Below, one piece after another: positions 44,867 to 56,335 of a stretch of DNA of 64,000 nucleotides; within the stretch, counting starts at the first letter, position 1; each line of letters starts with the position of its first letter. The DNA comes from Diphasiastrum complanatum. Taxonomy: Eukaryota > Streptophyta > Lycopodiopsida > Lycopodiales > Lycopodiaceae. The DNA is taken from assembly GCA_029204225.1 (NCBI GenBank), contig CM055104.1, forward strand, positions 21,049,761-21,113,760. The letters are read 5' to 3'. The notes below the pieces were generated by a model. The model was not told where the DNA came from. It was given only the letters and a program-made list of their open reading frames with translations, and made no database searches. The translations under genes and the position numbers were made by a program.

Positions 44867-47800
44867 CTATTGCTGTCGGGAGTGGTAGATTGTCATGTCG
44901 ATGCCCTCCATCATTTGCCACTGTAATTTGTTGAGCAAGGGCATGGGTTTGTAGTAATGGAGCATACCTTGGAGAAAGTTATCAGTTTTCCATAGCTCCA
45001 CCATATCAACGTGCAGGGCGGAAGTGAGTGCAGCACGATAATACAGCCTTGCAACGTTGATATGGTCGTCTTGCGTCCGCAAGGGTTTATTAATGTCAAG
45101 GGCGATTGGGAGTAACCCTCGATCCCAAAAACCTTTGTCAGAAATGAAAGCAGGCCACAATTATCTGCAAAGTATCTGACGTCGCGATCAGGATTGCCAT
45201 GGTGTTTCTGGTAGAATACTCGGCAGTTGGTGACTATGTCTTCGGCTAAGTTGCCGGTATCCACGCCTGTGAGCTTAGGCCAAAATATTCTGTTCCTGGC
45301 CTTGGTGGCAGGAAACGGTTCTCGTCTCGCTACTGGATAGTAATAAGGATTGGTGCGCAAGTAGTAGGGAGCTTCGAGATACCGTGCCATTGAGGTCCTA
45401 CTTTGCAGGAAGAGCTGATGACGCCAGAGAGGTTGTGGATCTGACATGCTGCTTTATGTGTCTGACATTGGTCCAAATCTGGCAGTATGTAGCCACCTCG
45501 CTCTTTCGTTGTTGGATACTTCTTTGCAAACTCCTGAGAGGCGCGCAACTCCTTGTTTGGTTCTATGGGCGTGATTCTGTGCCGGATGGTTGGGGCTTCA
45601 GAGGCAATCTCGTGTTCGGTTTGTGGATCGGGATGAGGAGATAGAGGAGGCGAGGGGTTAGCTTCTGCAATTCTTTGTGACTCAGGAGAAAATTGTCATG
45701 GAATGAAAGTTGGGTTAGTGGTGTCGAGGGGGTTAGAAGAGATGGAAGGGAAAAGAAAATGTTGGGAGCTGATACCCCCAGAGCCCGATGGATTGGTTGG
45801 TGTTTGAGCTCTTTGCCCCAGGGGTTGGCCTTGAAATGCGGAGCCTTGAGTGACAGGAGGAGGCTGTTGAAATCCTGCTCCATCTCCACCATCTGGTCCA
45901 TCAAAGTGATGCCTCGAATCATGGAATTGGGCGTGCTCTGCATGAACCGACGGTGTTGACTGGGCAGCAGCCTTTAAGTGTTCTTCCAGGGTGGCTATGT
46001 GCTGGTTTAGGGCCTCGACGGAAGCAATGTATGATTGATGTAATTTTGAGTGTTGCTCTGTCGTGGTTTTTAGCTTTTGGGCCAGCGTTTGATAGGCCAC
46101 CACTAGAATGGCAGTTCCCTCAAGAATAGCTGGTGGTGCGAAGTCGTTGAAGTCCACATGATTTCCAACTATTCCTTCATAGCCGAACGTGCTGCTTGTG
46201 AATCTGCAACAGCCTCATCCTTCTCGACTTTGAGGGTATCGATGGTTTGTTGCATGTTGGATATCTCAGTTGGAGCTGGTTCTGGAGATGGAGTAGCATC
46301 TGCTATTGTTGTTGATTGTAATTCGTGAGTCTGGATCTGCAGCTGTTGTTGTTTGTTTTCCTCCTCCAGCCTTGCTTTTTCTTTCTGAAGGTCCGCCATA
46401 GCACCATCATCAAATTGCCGCATAGTATACTGTCCCCCTAGGGTGCCGAATAGATTGTATTGGAGCTCATTCACCAACCCTACCACTTTTTGGGATGTAA
46501 GGGGTAACTACTCCCAAGGACCAATGTCAGGGAGGGTGCGTGTGTAGTTAGGATACGGCATGGGGTTAAATGGTAGAAAATCAGAAACAGGGCTAGAGGG
46601 AGGTGTATGAAAGGCAGGTGGAGGTGATTGTGGATTGAGGGATGGGGAGGTACTATGTGGCGGAGAGTGTGGGATTGGGTTAGTGGTGACAGTGGTTGAT
46701 GGTAATGCAGTTAGTAATTGTAATGCAAAATCATCTACGTTGACTGTGGAGTCAAGTAGGATGGGGATTTGTACAGGGGAGGATTTTGTGAAAGTGTGGA
46801 AGGGAAGCCTGTGTTGAGAGTTAGTAAGTGGCAGTAAACGGTGGGGGTGGTGGTGGGAGTGTGAGAGCAAGTGATGGCGAGGAGATTGCCTGTGTGGATG
46901 GAATCACGCCCATAGGATCAGAGCCGGAAGTGCTTGTCATTCCGGAGCTACCTGCTGCTACTGCTACTACTTGTTGGCATTGTTGGGCCTGGTGAAGTAA
47001 GGCCGCCTGCTGCTCTAGGACTTCCTTTGGAACCTGAGATGGTTTAAGGCTCCCTCTGGATTCAGCATATTCTACCCCGATGTCACTGGATAGAATGTCA
47101 TGCAAGACATCTACTTCTGTGCTGACCGCCTTCCCTTTCTGCTTCTTAGTAGGTGGGGCTGGTGAGACTGGTTCTGCTGTCGGTTGGGGGGTGGCTCGCT
47201 TTTTTGTGCTTGGATAAATAGCATCTAGCTCCTTGATGGCAGCAGCCGCCTTAGACTCCAATTGCTTGGTGACCAACATGTGGAGGAGATACCCACATTT
47301 GGTAGTTGATTTGCGGGCTTTCAGAGCTCCGCACAGCTTCTCCGCTACCTTCTCAGCCCACTTATAATTTTGAGTGGGGTCGTCCATGGTGAGGGTCAAA
47401 GAGAAGAGATCGCTCGGTGGGATGCGATCCATCTTGGTGGTATGTACTGCGACCATGGTGACGAGGATCTCTGAGGCGACCCGTAGATGGGGATCCGTGA
47501 TGGGGCGGATAGCGATCATGTCGTTGGTTTGGGCAATGGTTTTGCCGTCGTCTGTCAGAAACTTGGTAAAGTACTTGGCATCATAGTTGGTGCCCTTTCC
47601 ATGGATTGTCTCTCCGAGATTAGGAAAGCCGACGCTCTGAAGATCCCCATGAGAGACGTTGATAATAGTATAGCTGCCACTCTTGGATGTAATTCGAAAA
47701 GTTTGGAACTCATTCGAATAGGTCGAGTAGGTTGCTCGGATGAGGCTCTCGCTCTGCTGGTCTCAGAAAAGTGTCAGATCAAATCCAAGGTTCGTGAGGA

Positions 47801-47921
47801 TATCCTTGGCCAGTGTGAGCTGCTCGGCGTAATTCTTAAGATAGATCATGACTATATCCCCTAAATAAGGATGAGGGGGTTTACGGCGATGCAAGCTCAG
47901 CGAGGAATCGCAGGAAGCCAT
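44867..47921 (-). pseudogene. ORF X copy 2: accessory ORF downstream of gypsy-2 pol
   Basis: A long gene with few breaks. MASCDSSLSLHRRK at 47921 starts a frame that runs to 46821 with one TGA (47763-47765). The N-terminal domain has FQTFRITSKSG, DPHLRVASEIL, NYKWAEKVAEKL and GALKARKSTTKCGYLL, aligning with ORF X copy 1. It is followed by PAPPTKKQKGK (possible nuclear signal), Pro-rich stretches, a coiled coil (MADLQKEKARLEEENKQQQL; LEEHLKAAA) and a C-terminal domain (RYLEAPYYLRTNPYYYP, YQKHHGNPDRDVRYF, LYYRAALTSALHVDMVELW), with frame changes near 46850, 46160, 45690, 45450 and 45160. It sits between the pol end and the PPT, the place of env-like or other third ORFs. I see no signal peptide or transmembrane segment, so I do not call it env. 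Confidence 0.65.
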
Positions 47922-48601
47922 GAGAACAGTGATTTTAGATTGCTCTGAGAATTTTAAAAAATTTGGAAAAAAAATTAGCATGAACTTGAGAGCAGCAATC
48001 TAAAATGAACTCGTGGAGAGAAGGTGGAGGCCTATATATAGACTTTTTTTTGGCAGGAATTTGCAACTTCACCCAAAAATCGTCCTCAGCCTCCACGATT
48101 TGGTAATGATGGTCGCGAATTTCAAGGCAATTTTCTGAGGATTCACGAATTCCTTTAAGTGATTTTTTAATTGTCAAAAGAGAAAAAAATGTTTGATAGT
48201 GCAAAAATGTATCTGATCAGAATTTGCGGAGATAGTAGGGAAATCGTGAGAATCAATTTGAACTCCAGCGAATTGTCTGCGAATTTTGAGAATAGATATC
48301 TATGAGAAAAACTACTTTTTTTACTATTTTGAGACATTTTTTTATCTGAGACAGAATTTGCGAAGGTCAAAAATGAATTGTGCTCTGTGAAAAAAGGGTC
48401 AGGCGAATTCTATCTGAGATGTTGTGAAAAATTTTGTCTGAAACTAATAACTTTTGTGGTTTTCTCAGAGGAAGACTATTGTTATACCTGATCTAATAGT
48501 ATCTTGATGGGTGGAACAAGAAATCACAGCAAAAATGTGGTCGAAATGGCATGCAAACAATAAAAAGGGAGAAGAGAAAAAAAAAAGTAGAAAAGAAGCA
48601 G
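47922..48601 (-). other. Spacer between gypsy-2 pol and ORF X
   Basis: No gene. AT-rich, with several GAATTTGCGA-like words (near 48220, 48270, 48355, 48405) and a 40-base purine run on the plus strand (48560-48598). It could hold the leader or splice acceptor for expressing ORF X. Confidence 0.35.
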
Positions 48602-50512
48602 CTAATACATATCAAGATAAAAGCAGGATTTGTTGTACTTTCTCAGTTGACTCCCATTGACTATAGTGTCGAGGATATCGCCTTGAAGGGTTTGGAGTTG
48701 GACATATCTAGAGGCAAAGATTTTTTTTATTACGTAAGGTCCTTGGCCCGAAAATTTCAGTTTGCCTTTGAAGGCTTTGGCCTGGTATAGCAGGATCTTA
48801 TTGCCTATTTGGAAATCTCTAAGTTTCAATGATCAATCATGCCATGCTTTTTGTCGTCGTTTGTGGACTTGTTGAGCAAGGATGCTGATCCGTCGTGTTT
48901 CACAGAGTTGCTCCAGATGGAATAACCTAGATTTCGAGGAGTATCGAGCTCAAGGTTGTAGGCTACTCGAAGGGAGGGGATATGGAATTCCATAGGCATA
49001 ACGGCTTCTTGACCATATGTGAGCTGGAAGGGGGTTAAGCCTGTAGCTCGCTTCAGGGTAGTGCGATAAGCCTAGAGAGCATCATGGAGTTTGAGTTCCC
49101 AATCAAATTGGCTGGATTCGACGGTTTTGGTGAGAATTCCACATAGGATTTTATTGGTGGATTCTGCCTGGCCATTGCAGCGTGGATAGTATGGGGAACT
49201 TTTGTGATGTACCACAAAAACTTTGGAAAGAAGATCTACTATGACAGAGTTAAGGAAATGTGTACCCCTATCACTGATAAGCTCTAGAGGACATCCGAAC
49301 CGAACTATAACATGTTCATAGAGAAATTTGGCGGTAGAACGAGCGTCAGCATTGCGAACAGCTCTTGCTTCGGCCCATTTGGTGCAGTAGTCCGTAGCTA
49401 CTATGATGTAACGAGATTGTGTGTGTCGAGCAGCAGGACTAATAGGTCCGACATAATCAATTTCCCATTTCTGGAAAGCTTGATCAGTGGTTACGGGGTG
49501 TAAAGGCATGTAGTCTGTTTTTTGAAAGTGTTTTGTGCGTTGGCAGACATCACAAGCTTTAGTGTAATTGTGCGTATCCTTAAAGAGTGTTGGCCACCAA
49601 AAACCGGCTAAGAGGATTTTCTAAGCAGTTGTTTCAGAAGAGAAATGGTCGGCACCAATATCTTCATGAGTGAGGGAAATTACAGAGGGTATTTCTCCTT
49701 CAGTAAGACATCGTCGCATAATTCCATCTAACCCTTGCTTGTAGAGTTGTCCTGCAATTAAAGTATAAGGTTTAGTTTTGAGGACCAACGCACGTTGTTC
49801 AGGTTTAGAGAAGGAAGGATCCATCTGCCTTGAAGTTAAATATTCGGTAATTTCCTTAGCCCATACAGGTGTAGAGTCAACTTGGAAAAGGATTGCATCT
49901 GTTAAATCATCATTGACGTCTTGATTAGGGGTAGGAAGATTAGGAATTCGAGATAGATGGTCTGCTAAAAAATATTGAACTCCCTTACGAACCACGATCC
50001 TAAACTCAAATTCTCTCAATAATAGGATCCATCTAGTAATACGGCCAGTGGTGTAGGTCTTGTTGATGAGATACAATAGTGCTTGATGATCAGTGAAGAA
50101 TGCAAAGACTTTTCCTAGAAGATAATGGCGAAACTTCTGAACCGCATATACCATTGCCAAGGCTTCGCGTTCGGTAGTGGTATAATTGACTTCAGCATGT
50201 ATCAATTAACGACTAAGAAAACAAATTGGGTAGTCCTTTTTGAATTCTCCCAATTGGGTGAGCACTGCTCCAATGGCATACTTGGATGCATTGGTATGCA
50301 CATGAAATTCTTTAGAATAATCAGGAGCCCGAAGGATGGGTGCATTGGTAAGGGTGTCTTTGAGGTGATTAAAGGCAACACGTTGTTCATCCGTCCATTT
50401 GGCAACTACAACTACTTTGTAGATTAAGCATGTTTTGTTAGCGAAATCAAAAATAAAGCACCGATGGTAGTTGGCGTGACCAAGGAAGGAGTAAACTTCA
50501 CGTATCGTATGC
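48602..50512 (-). pseudogene. Gypsy-2: RT thumb, RNase H, integrase
   Basis: The pol 3' half of a Ty3/gypsy element. In order: the RT connection start (IREVYSFLGHANYHR); RNase H (TTEREALAMVYAVQKFRHYL, FAFFTDHQALLYLI); the H2C2 region (HEDIGADHFSSETTA, ACDVCQR); the integrase core with WEIDYVGPI (D), LISDRGTHFL (D) and NGQAESTNKIL (E); [12 protein letters not shown]; and a C-terminal segment (MKLRDFQIGNKILLYQAKAF). Breaks: TAG near 49621, stops after HDAL near 49072, others in the RT thumb and near 50205. The catalytic RT core is missing at the junction with the plus-strand copia at about 50515. The upstream gag and protease lie at 60.07-61.69 kb. Confidence 0.93.
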
Positions 50513-50517
50513 CATTA

Positions 50518-53500
50518 AGGAGGAGCTACCAAGTTTGGAGGCTCTCCAAAGTGTGCTAATTTCAGAAGAATCAAGACAAGAGTACAAGCTCTTGAGGATG
50601 GGCAAGCTTTCTCTCACTCATAATGATGGCAAAGCTCTCTTTGCCAAGGATAAGCACAAAGGGAGGAGCAAGAACCAACATCAACAATCCTCAAGCAAGG
50701 ACAAAGTCAAATCCAAAGACAAAGATGAGGAGGAAGATGATTTCTCGAATGCTTCATCATCCAAGCTCAAGAAGAAGAAGATCAAGTGCTTTTATTGTGG
50801 CAAGAAAGGTCATTATGCCACCAATTGCTTCAAAAAGAAGAATCAACTCAAGCAAGCCAACATTACCAATGAGAAGGAAGACACTATTGCAAGTGATGGA
50901 GAGGGATCTCTTATGGTCTCTAGTTTCTCATCTACTCCTTTCAAGAAGGACGACCTATGGTATATTGATAGTGGAGCCTCTTCACATATGTGTAGCTCCA
51001 AGGACTCTTTCTCTTCTATTGCACCTTATGATGGAGTCAAGAAATCAATATACACTGCAAATGATTTTGAATGTCCTATTGAAGGCATAGGGAACATTCC
51101 CTTGAAGCTTGCATCCTCTAAAGTTCTTTCTCTCTCTAAAGTTCTTTATGTACCTAAGCTTACCAAGAATCTTATTAGTGCTGGCCAATTGCTTGATAAT
51201 GGCCTTATTGTAAAATTCAATATTGATACTTGCACTATCAAGAAGAATGATGAGATGCTTGCATTAGGATCTAGATTTGGCGGCATCTATAAACTAGATC
51301 CAAATGAGTATGTGAATGCTTGTAATGTTGCTCTTGTGAACAAGCTCTCTATGGAGGAATTATGGCATAGGAGGTTGGGACATCCCAACTACAAATCCAT
51401 GCTCTCTATGATCAAAGAAGCCAAAGCTATTGGCTTGCCAAACTCACTCTCCAAGAAGATCAAGCCTTGTGAGGCTTGTGCTATTGCTAAATCTCACAAA
51501 AAGCCATTTACAAGATCTTCTATCAAAAGCAAGCATCCTTTGGAGTTAATCCACTCGGATGTGCATTTCTCATCAACTACAAGCAAGGGAGGAGCCAGTT
51601 GTTTTGTTACTTTCATTGATGATTACACAAGATTCACTTGGATATATCTTCTTGCTTCTAAATCTATGGTGTTTGATCATTTCCTTTTTTTCAAAGCTTA
51701 TGTAGAGAAGCAATTCTCATTCAAGATTAAAGCTCTTAGAAGTGATGGAGGTGGTGAATATATCTCCAATAAATCTCAAGTTTTTTGTGAGCTTGAAGGC
51801 ATTAAAAGAGAGTTTTCTTGTGCCTACTCTCCATCTCAAAATGGAGTGGCCGAGAGAAAGAATAGATCTCTATGTGAATGTGCAAAATCTATGAGAATTG
51901 AGGCATCTTTGCCCACAGATTTTTGGGGAGAAGCCATTAATTGTGCAAATTATCTTTGCAATAGGCTCCCACATATAGCTCTTGGAGGAAAGTCACCATA
52001 TGAAATCTTATTTTTGAAGAAGCCTAAGGTTGATCACATTAGAGTTTTTGGATGCTTATGCTTTGTCAATATTCCCTTGGAAACAAGGAAGAAGGAAGAT
52101 CCTAGTGCATGCAAAGGGATCATGGTTGGATACTCATCCACCAAGAAGGCCTATAGAGTCTCAAGTTATTGAAAGTAGAGATGTTGTCTTTCATGAAGAT
52201 CAACACTCATCTTTTGAAGAGGCCGAGATCAAGAAATCTATGGATGCATCATCAATTATTGATTTTGAAGACAATCATGATGTGATGGGGTCGAGATTTG
52301 AAGAAGACTCTCCTCGGATTTTTTCACCAAGAAGATCCATGAGAGATAGATCCGAGCCTAAGAGGCTCTCATATGTTGAAAAGGGCAAACAAGTGGATCT
52401 TGATTCCACTAATTATGTTTTTTATGTCTCTCATGAATGTACAAGAGGCACTCAATAGCAAGGAGTGGTATGATGCCATGAAGCAAGAGTATGATGCATT
52501 GATCACCAACAATACTTGGGAGCTTGTGGATCCTCCATCCAACAAGCATGTGATTGGTTGCAAGTGGGTATTTTGGATCAAGTTCAATCATGATGGCACC
52601 ATCAACAAGCATAAAGCAAGATTATGTGCCAAAGGATTTGCTCAAATCCATGGTCTTGATTATGAGGAGACCTTTGCACCTGTTGCAAAGATGGTGACAA
52701 TAAGAATTCTTATTTCTCTTGCTTGTTTTTTCAAGTGGAAGGTGTTTCAATCAGATGTATCCAATGCTTTTCTACATGGTTATCTTGAGGAGGAGATCAA
52801 TATGGAACAAACTCAAGTGTGCTTGCTCTTCAAAAGTCTTTATGGACTCAAGCAAGCACCAAGATCATGGTATTCAAGACTTAACTCTTTTCTTATCTCA
52901 CTAGGATTTACTCTTAGTGACTATGATCCTTCCATGTATCTAAAGTTTGTTGATAGCAATATTGTCATTCTTCTAATTTATGTTGATGACATTATTCTTT
53001 GTGGAAGTTGTATCAAGCTAGTTGATGAAACCAAGCTAGCACTTGGAAGTGAGTTTAAATTGCAAGATCTAGGAGAGATGCATTACATCCTAGGCCTAGA
53101 AATTGATTTTTATGAATATCATGTCTTTATATGCCAATCTAGATATGCTCACTCTATGTTGAAAAGATTCCATATGGAAAATTCTAAGAGCATAGATACT
53201 CCAATGGAGCAAATTGTAAAAGATCCTAATAAAGGTGATGAAAGATCCTTTGAGGACATCACACTTTTTAGGAGTCTTGTAGGCTCCTTAATTTGGCTTA
53301 CCATTACTAGGCCCGATCTAAGTTTTTGTGTGCACAAATTGAGTGAATTTATTCAAGATCCTAAGATCCATCATTGGAAGATGGCCAAGAGGATTTTAAG
53401 ATATGTATCTTCATCTTGTGATTATGGTCTACTCTATAAAAGTGAAGATCTATCCATTATTGGCTACTCGGATTCGGACTTTGCAAGTGACAAGATGGAT

Positions 53501-53962
53501 CGAAAGTCTATTAGTGCATACACTATCTTTCTTGGAGGCAATCTAATATCTTGGCTTTCCAAAAAGCAAGATACTATATCTCTCTCTTCATGTGAGGCCA
53601 AGTACAAAGCACTCACTACAACTACCAAAGAAGTGCTTTGGATCAAGAGGTTATTAATGGAGCTAAAGTGCATCAAGGAGGATGATCTACCAATGATCAA
53701 GTGTGATAACATCTCGACCCAAGCTCTTGCCAATAATCCCATATTTCATGCAAGAAGCAAGCACATAGAAGTGGCACACCATTTTGTGAGAGAAAAGCTT
53801 ATTGGAGGTGAAATCTATTTGGAGCATGTCAACTCGTCCTCTTGTATTGCCGATCTACTCACCAAGCCTTTGAGCAAAAGTGCTTTCATCAAGCATAGAT
53901 CTAATCTTGGAGTTATATCAAGATCAATGCTCAAATCTTCATAGATAATTTTTTAGGAGGAG
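50518..53962 (+). pseudogene. Copia-3: 5'-truncated Ty1/copia polyprotein
   Basis: Begins inside gag (EELPSLEALQSVLISEESR). Zinc knuckle CFYCGKKGHYATNC; protease DSGASSHM; pre-integrase WHRRLGHPNYKS, CEACAIAKSHK; integrase LIHSDVHF (D), LRSDGGGEYIS (D), NGVAERKN (E); RT QSDVSNAFL and YVDDIIL; RNase H GYSDSDFASD, CDNISTQALANN, IADLLTKPL. Breaks: a frame change near 52160, another near 52430, a 10-12 residue deletion before KSLYGLKQAP, and EAEY changed to EAKY in RNase H. There is no 5' LTR, PBS or gag start. A PPT (AGGAGGAG, 53955-53962) and LTR start follow the stop at 53942-53944. Inserted into gypsy-2 in the opposite direction. Confidence 0.95.
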
Positions 53963-54035
53963 TGTGAAGAATTGAAAAAGATTATCTATGTTAGAAATGT
54001 CCATATCTTCTGGGCAATTCTGAAGTCGTAAGACG
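53963..54035 (+). repeat. Start of copia-3 3' LTR, truncated by E2
   Basis: TGTGAAGAATTG follows the PPT, matching the LTR start of E1 (TGTGAAAATTG). It runs at most 73 bp to the E2 TSD. The minus strand of the same bases is also open and could be gypsy-2 linker (LRLQNCPEDMD), so the LTR/gypsy border may lie anywhere in this interval. Confidence 0.5.
54031..54035. repeat. Target site duplication of E2, left
   Basis: AGACG before the left LTR; the identical 5 bp follow the right LTR at 60066-60070. Confidence 0.93.
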
Positions 54036-54686
54036 TGTGAAAGATTTCAGATCCTTAAGATCCAATCTACTTGAATGATCTTTGGTTAGAAAGAGAAATA
54101 CACTACCAATTTCACCAATGTAAAAAAAATCAGCATCTACACACAATTTGAGATGCAAACACTAATAGAACTTGATCAAACTTGAATGAAATGATTATGT
54201 ACTATTGCTATCCATACAAAACCAACAAGCTACTATATTTCACACGTGTGGATCCAAAAATAACAAATATAGATCATTCTACACATAGAATTGCAAGCAA
54301 TCACCAAGATAGTTCACCAATGGATAGTAGAACCCAAAAGAACCATGTATAAGCATGAAATGAGATAGAGAAGAGAGAAGATGACTCTCTCCACGAGTTA
54401 CATCCTTTTATATCAGGTCCAAACCCTATTTGGCCACTTGGCTTTCCCACCAAAATGCTAACCCTACCAATTTTGGGTCTAGATTCAATGTACCCAACTT
54501 ATTCAAATTGAATCTACTCAAACTCGCATTCTATCTTTCCCACACTTTCAAAAATTGTTTATTCAAATGAAATTTAGACTAATGAACTTTGAAAAGTCAA
54601 CCTCTAAGTCTAAAACAATTTTTGGCCTCAATATGCCAAATATGAAAATATTGCAAAATGTGATGAAACTAGTTGAATCTTTCACA
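54036..54686 (-). repeat. E2 3' LTR
   Basis: 651 bp, TGTGAAAG...CTTTCACA. On the minus strand it carries TATAAAAG at 54405-54412 and the palindrome CACACGTGTG at 54241-54250. Confidence 0.94.
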
Positions 54687-55266
54687 CTCCCTCTTCAACT
54701 AGTTTTAGCATAGATGTTGATAATACTCCAAGTGAGGTCCTATGCTTCATGAACAAGTCTTTTCCCAATGCTTTGGTGAAGATATCAGCTACACATTCTC
54801 TTGAAGACACATGTTGAAGCTCCACCTCCTTTGCAATGACTCGCTCCCTCACAAAATGATATTGTATCTCAATATGCTTGCTCCTCGCATGAAAGATAGG
54901 ATTGGATGCCATTCTTTGAGCTGATTGATTGTCACAAAAGATGATTGGGCTCTCTGAAAAATCCAGCAAGTGAAGATCCTTGATCATCCTCTTGATCCAT
55001 ACCATCTCCTTTGTGTAATGTGTAAGAGCTTTGTACTCGGCCTCACTAGATGACAATGAGATAGTGGCTTGTTTCTTTGACATCCATGATATAGCTCCAT
55101 CACCTATGAAAATACAATAAGAACTAATGGATTTCCTATCCATTATATCTCCAGCATAGTCCGAATCTGAAAATCCAAAAAGATTAGGTGATGATCCCTC
55201 ATACAATATGCCAAAATCTCGAGTTCCGATGATGTACCTCAAAACTCGCTTTCCTAGCTTCCAATG
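54682..55266 (-). pseudogene. E2 RNase H
   Basis: Encodes HWKLGKRVLRYIIGTRDFGI, GFSDSDYAGD, SSSEAEYKAL, FCDNQSAQRMASN, KHIEIQYHFVRERV and VADIFTKALG, ending EEGV with the stop in the LTR. This part is open and has the RNase H acidic residues. It begins abruptly at the foreign segment. Confidence 0.93.
54687..54695 (-). other. E2 polypurine tract
   Basis: Minus strand AAGAGGGAG, identical to that of E1, and again overlapping the last codons (EEG) with the stop inside the LTR. Confidence 0.85.
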
Positions 55267-56335
55267 CTCCTAGCATAGTTTTTGCCAATAGAACTTTGAT
55301 CCATCATAAGAATGATCTTCTTCCTAAGAATAGATCTCCTTTCAATGATCATGTAATGCTCAAAATAGAAACAACCATAATTGATATAGAGAATAGTGTC
55401 CACTTGGGATGCTTCACTATTTCTTACATCAATTTTACATGTAAAAATGTGACTAGAACATGAAGAATCAAATAGAATGTAAATGAAATGATTCCACCAT
55501 GCTTCCAACTCTGAACTCTCTGGAAAAATATAGCAAACAAACAATAAATGTGAGTGATCAACTTTTGCTTGCATGTCTCCTCCTTCTTTGTCCTTTGTTG
55601 CCATGTATCCGCCATGATACTCCATGAATGAGCCTCCATCTCCATCTTGCCACAAGAAACCATCAAACCTTGAAAATCCATGAGTAGGTGAGTACATTAA
55701 TGATGCAAATCCAGCACCACATGACTCCATAAACCAAGTAGTTTGCACTAGTCCATCTTCAAGATCTACTTGACACAAGAAAATGACCATGAATTCACCA
55801 AAAATTGACAGTCTCCAAGTATTGGCACCAAGTAGCTCAACACTTGAGAACTTAGCCATGGATGAGTGACATAATGAACCTCCAATAGCTTTATTTCTAT
55901 CAGCAAAATCAGCCAAGAATGCTAGTACAAATCCAACATCAAAACAATGCTCACCAATGTAGCTAGTTTTACCATATCTTGACAATTTGAACACATCCAC
56001 ATGAAATTGCTCAAACATGAGATAGAACAAATAAAGTAAACTTGAACAACACTTCCTTGCTGCTCCTTTGACCTTACTTGAGTCTTCAATATGCTACAAA
56101 AACAGATCCATAACACCTTTGCCAATTACCTCTCCTTTAATGCTCTTGACTAGCTCTAAATTGCCAACTTCCCTTTTGACTAGTTGAAGCGCTTTGAGAT
56201 CAATTTCTTGATCTTCAGCTTGACCATCAAAGTCATTGAACAAAATTTGTTTTCCAGATCCATTACTTGATTTTACAGCAAGATAACATCCATCCACTTG
56301 CATAGCTCCATGTACACAAGAAGATCTTTCAAAAG
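55267..56335 (-). other. Foreign segment replacing the RT core of E2
   Basis: About 1.07 kb with no similarity to copia, occupying the place of roughly 295 codons (E1 residues about 825-1120). The upstream frame runs through the junction for about 65 more codons (FERSSCVHGAMQVDGCYLAV ... LKALQLVKREVGNLELVKSI, stop at 56094-56096). A second open frame of 258 codons follows (56030-55254: FEQFHVDVFKLSRYGKTSYI, GEFMVIFLCQVDLEDGLVQ, FMESCGAGFASLM). I do not recognise either. It may be captured host sequence (transduplication) or a piece of another repeat. The same 5' and 3' joints in other copies would show it is an established derivative. Confidence 0.65.

Noticed and set aside
47487-47864. Plus-strand ORF of 125 codons
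   Set aside because: Shadow of the N-terminal domain of ORF X copy 2, which has the convincing frame and a homologue.
44867-47921. ORF X copy 2 as an env gene
   Set aside because: Its place after pol fits, but I see no signal peptide, transmembrane segment or cleavage site, and the coiled-coil part is Gln/Glu-rich and soluble-looking.
48560-48598. Long purine run as a polypurine tract
   Set aside because: It is purine-rich on the plus strand while gypsy-2 is on the minus strand, and no LTR start follows it.
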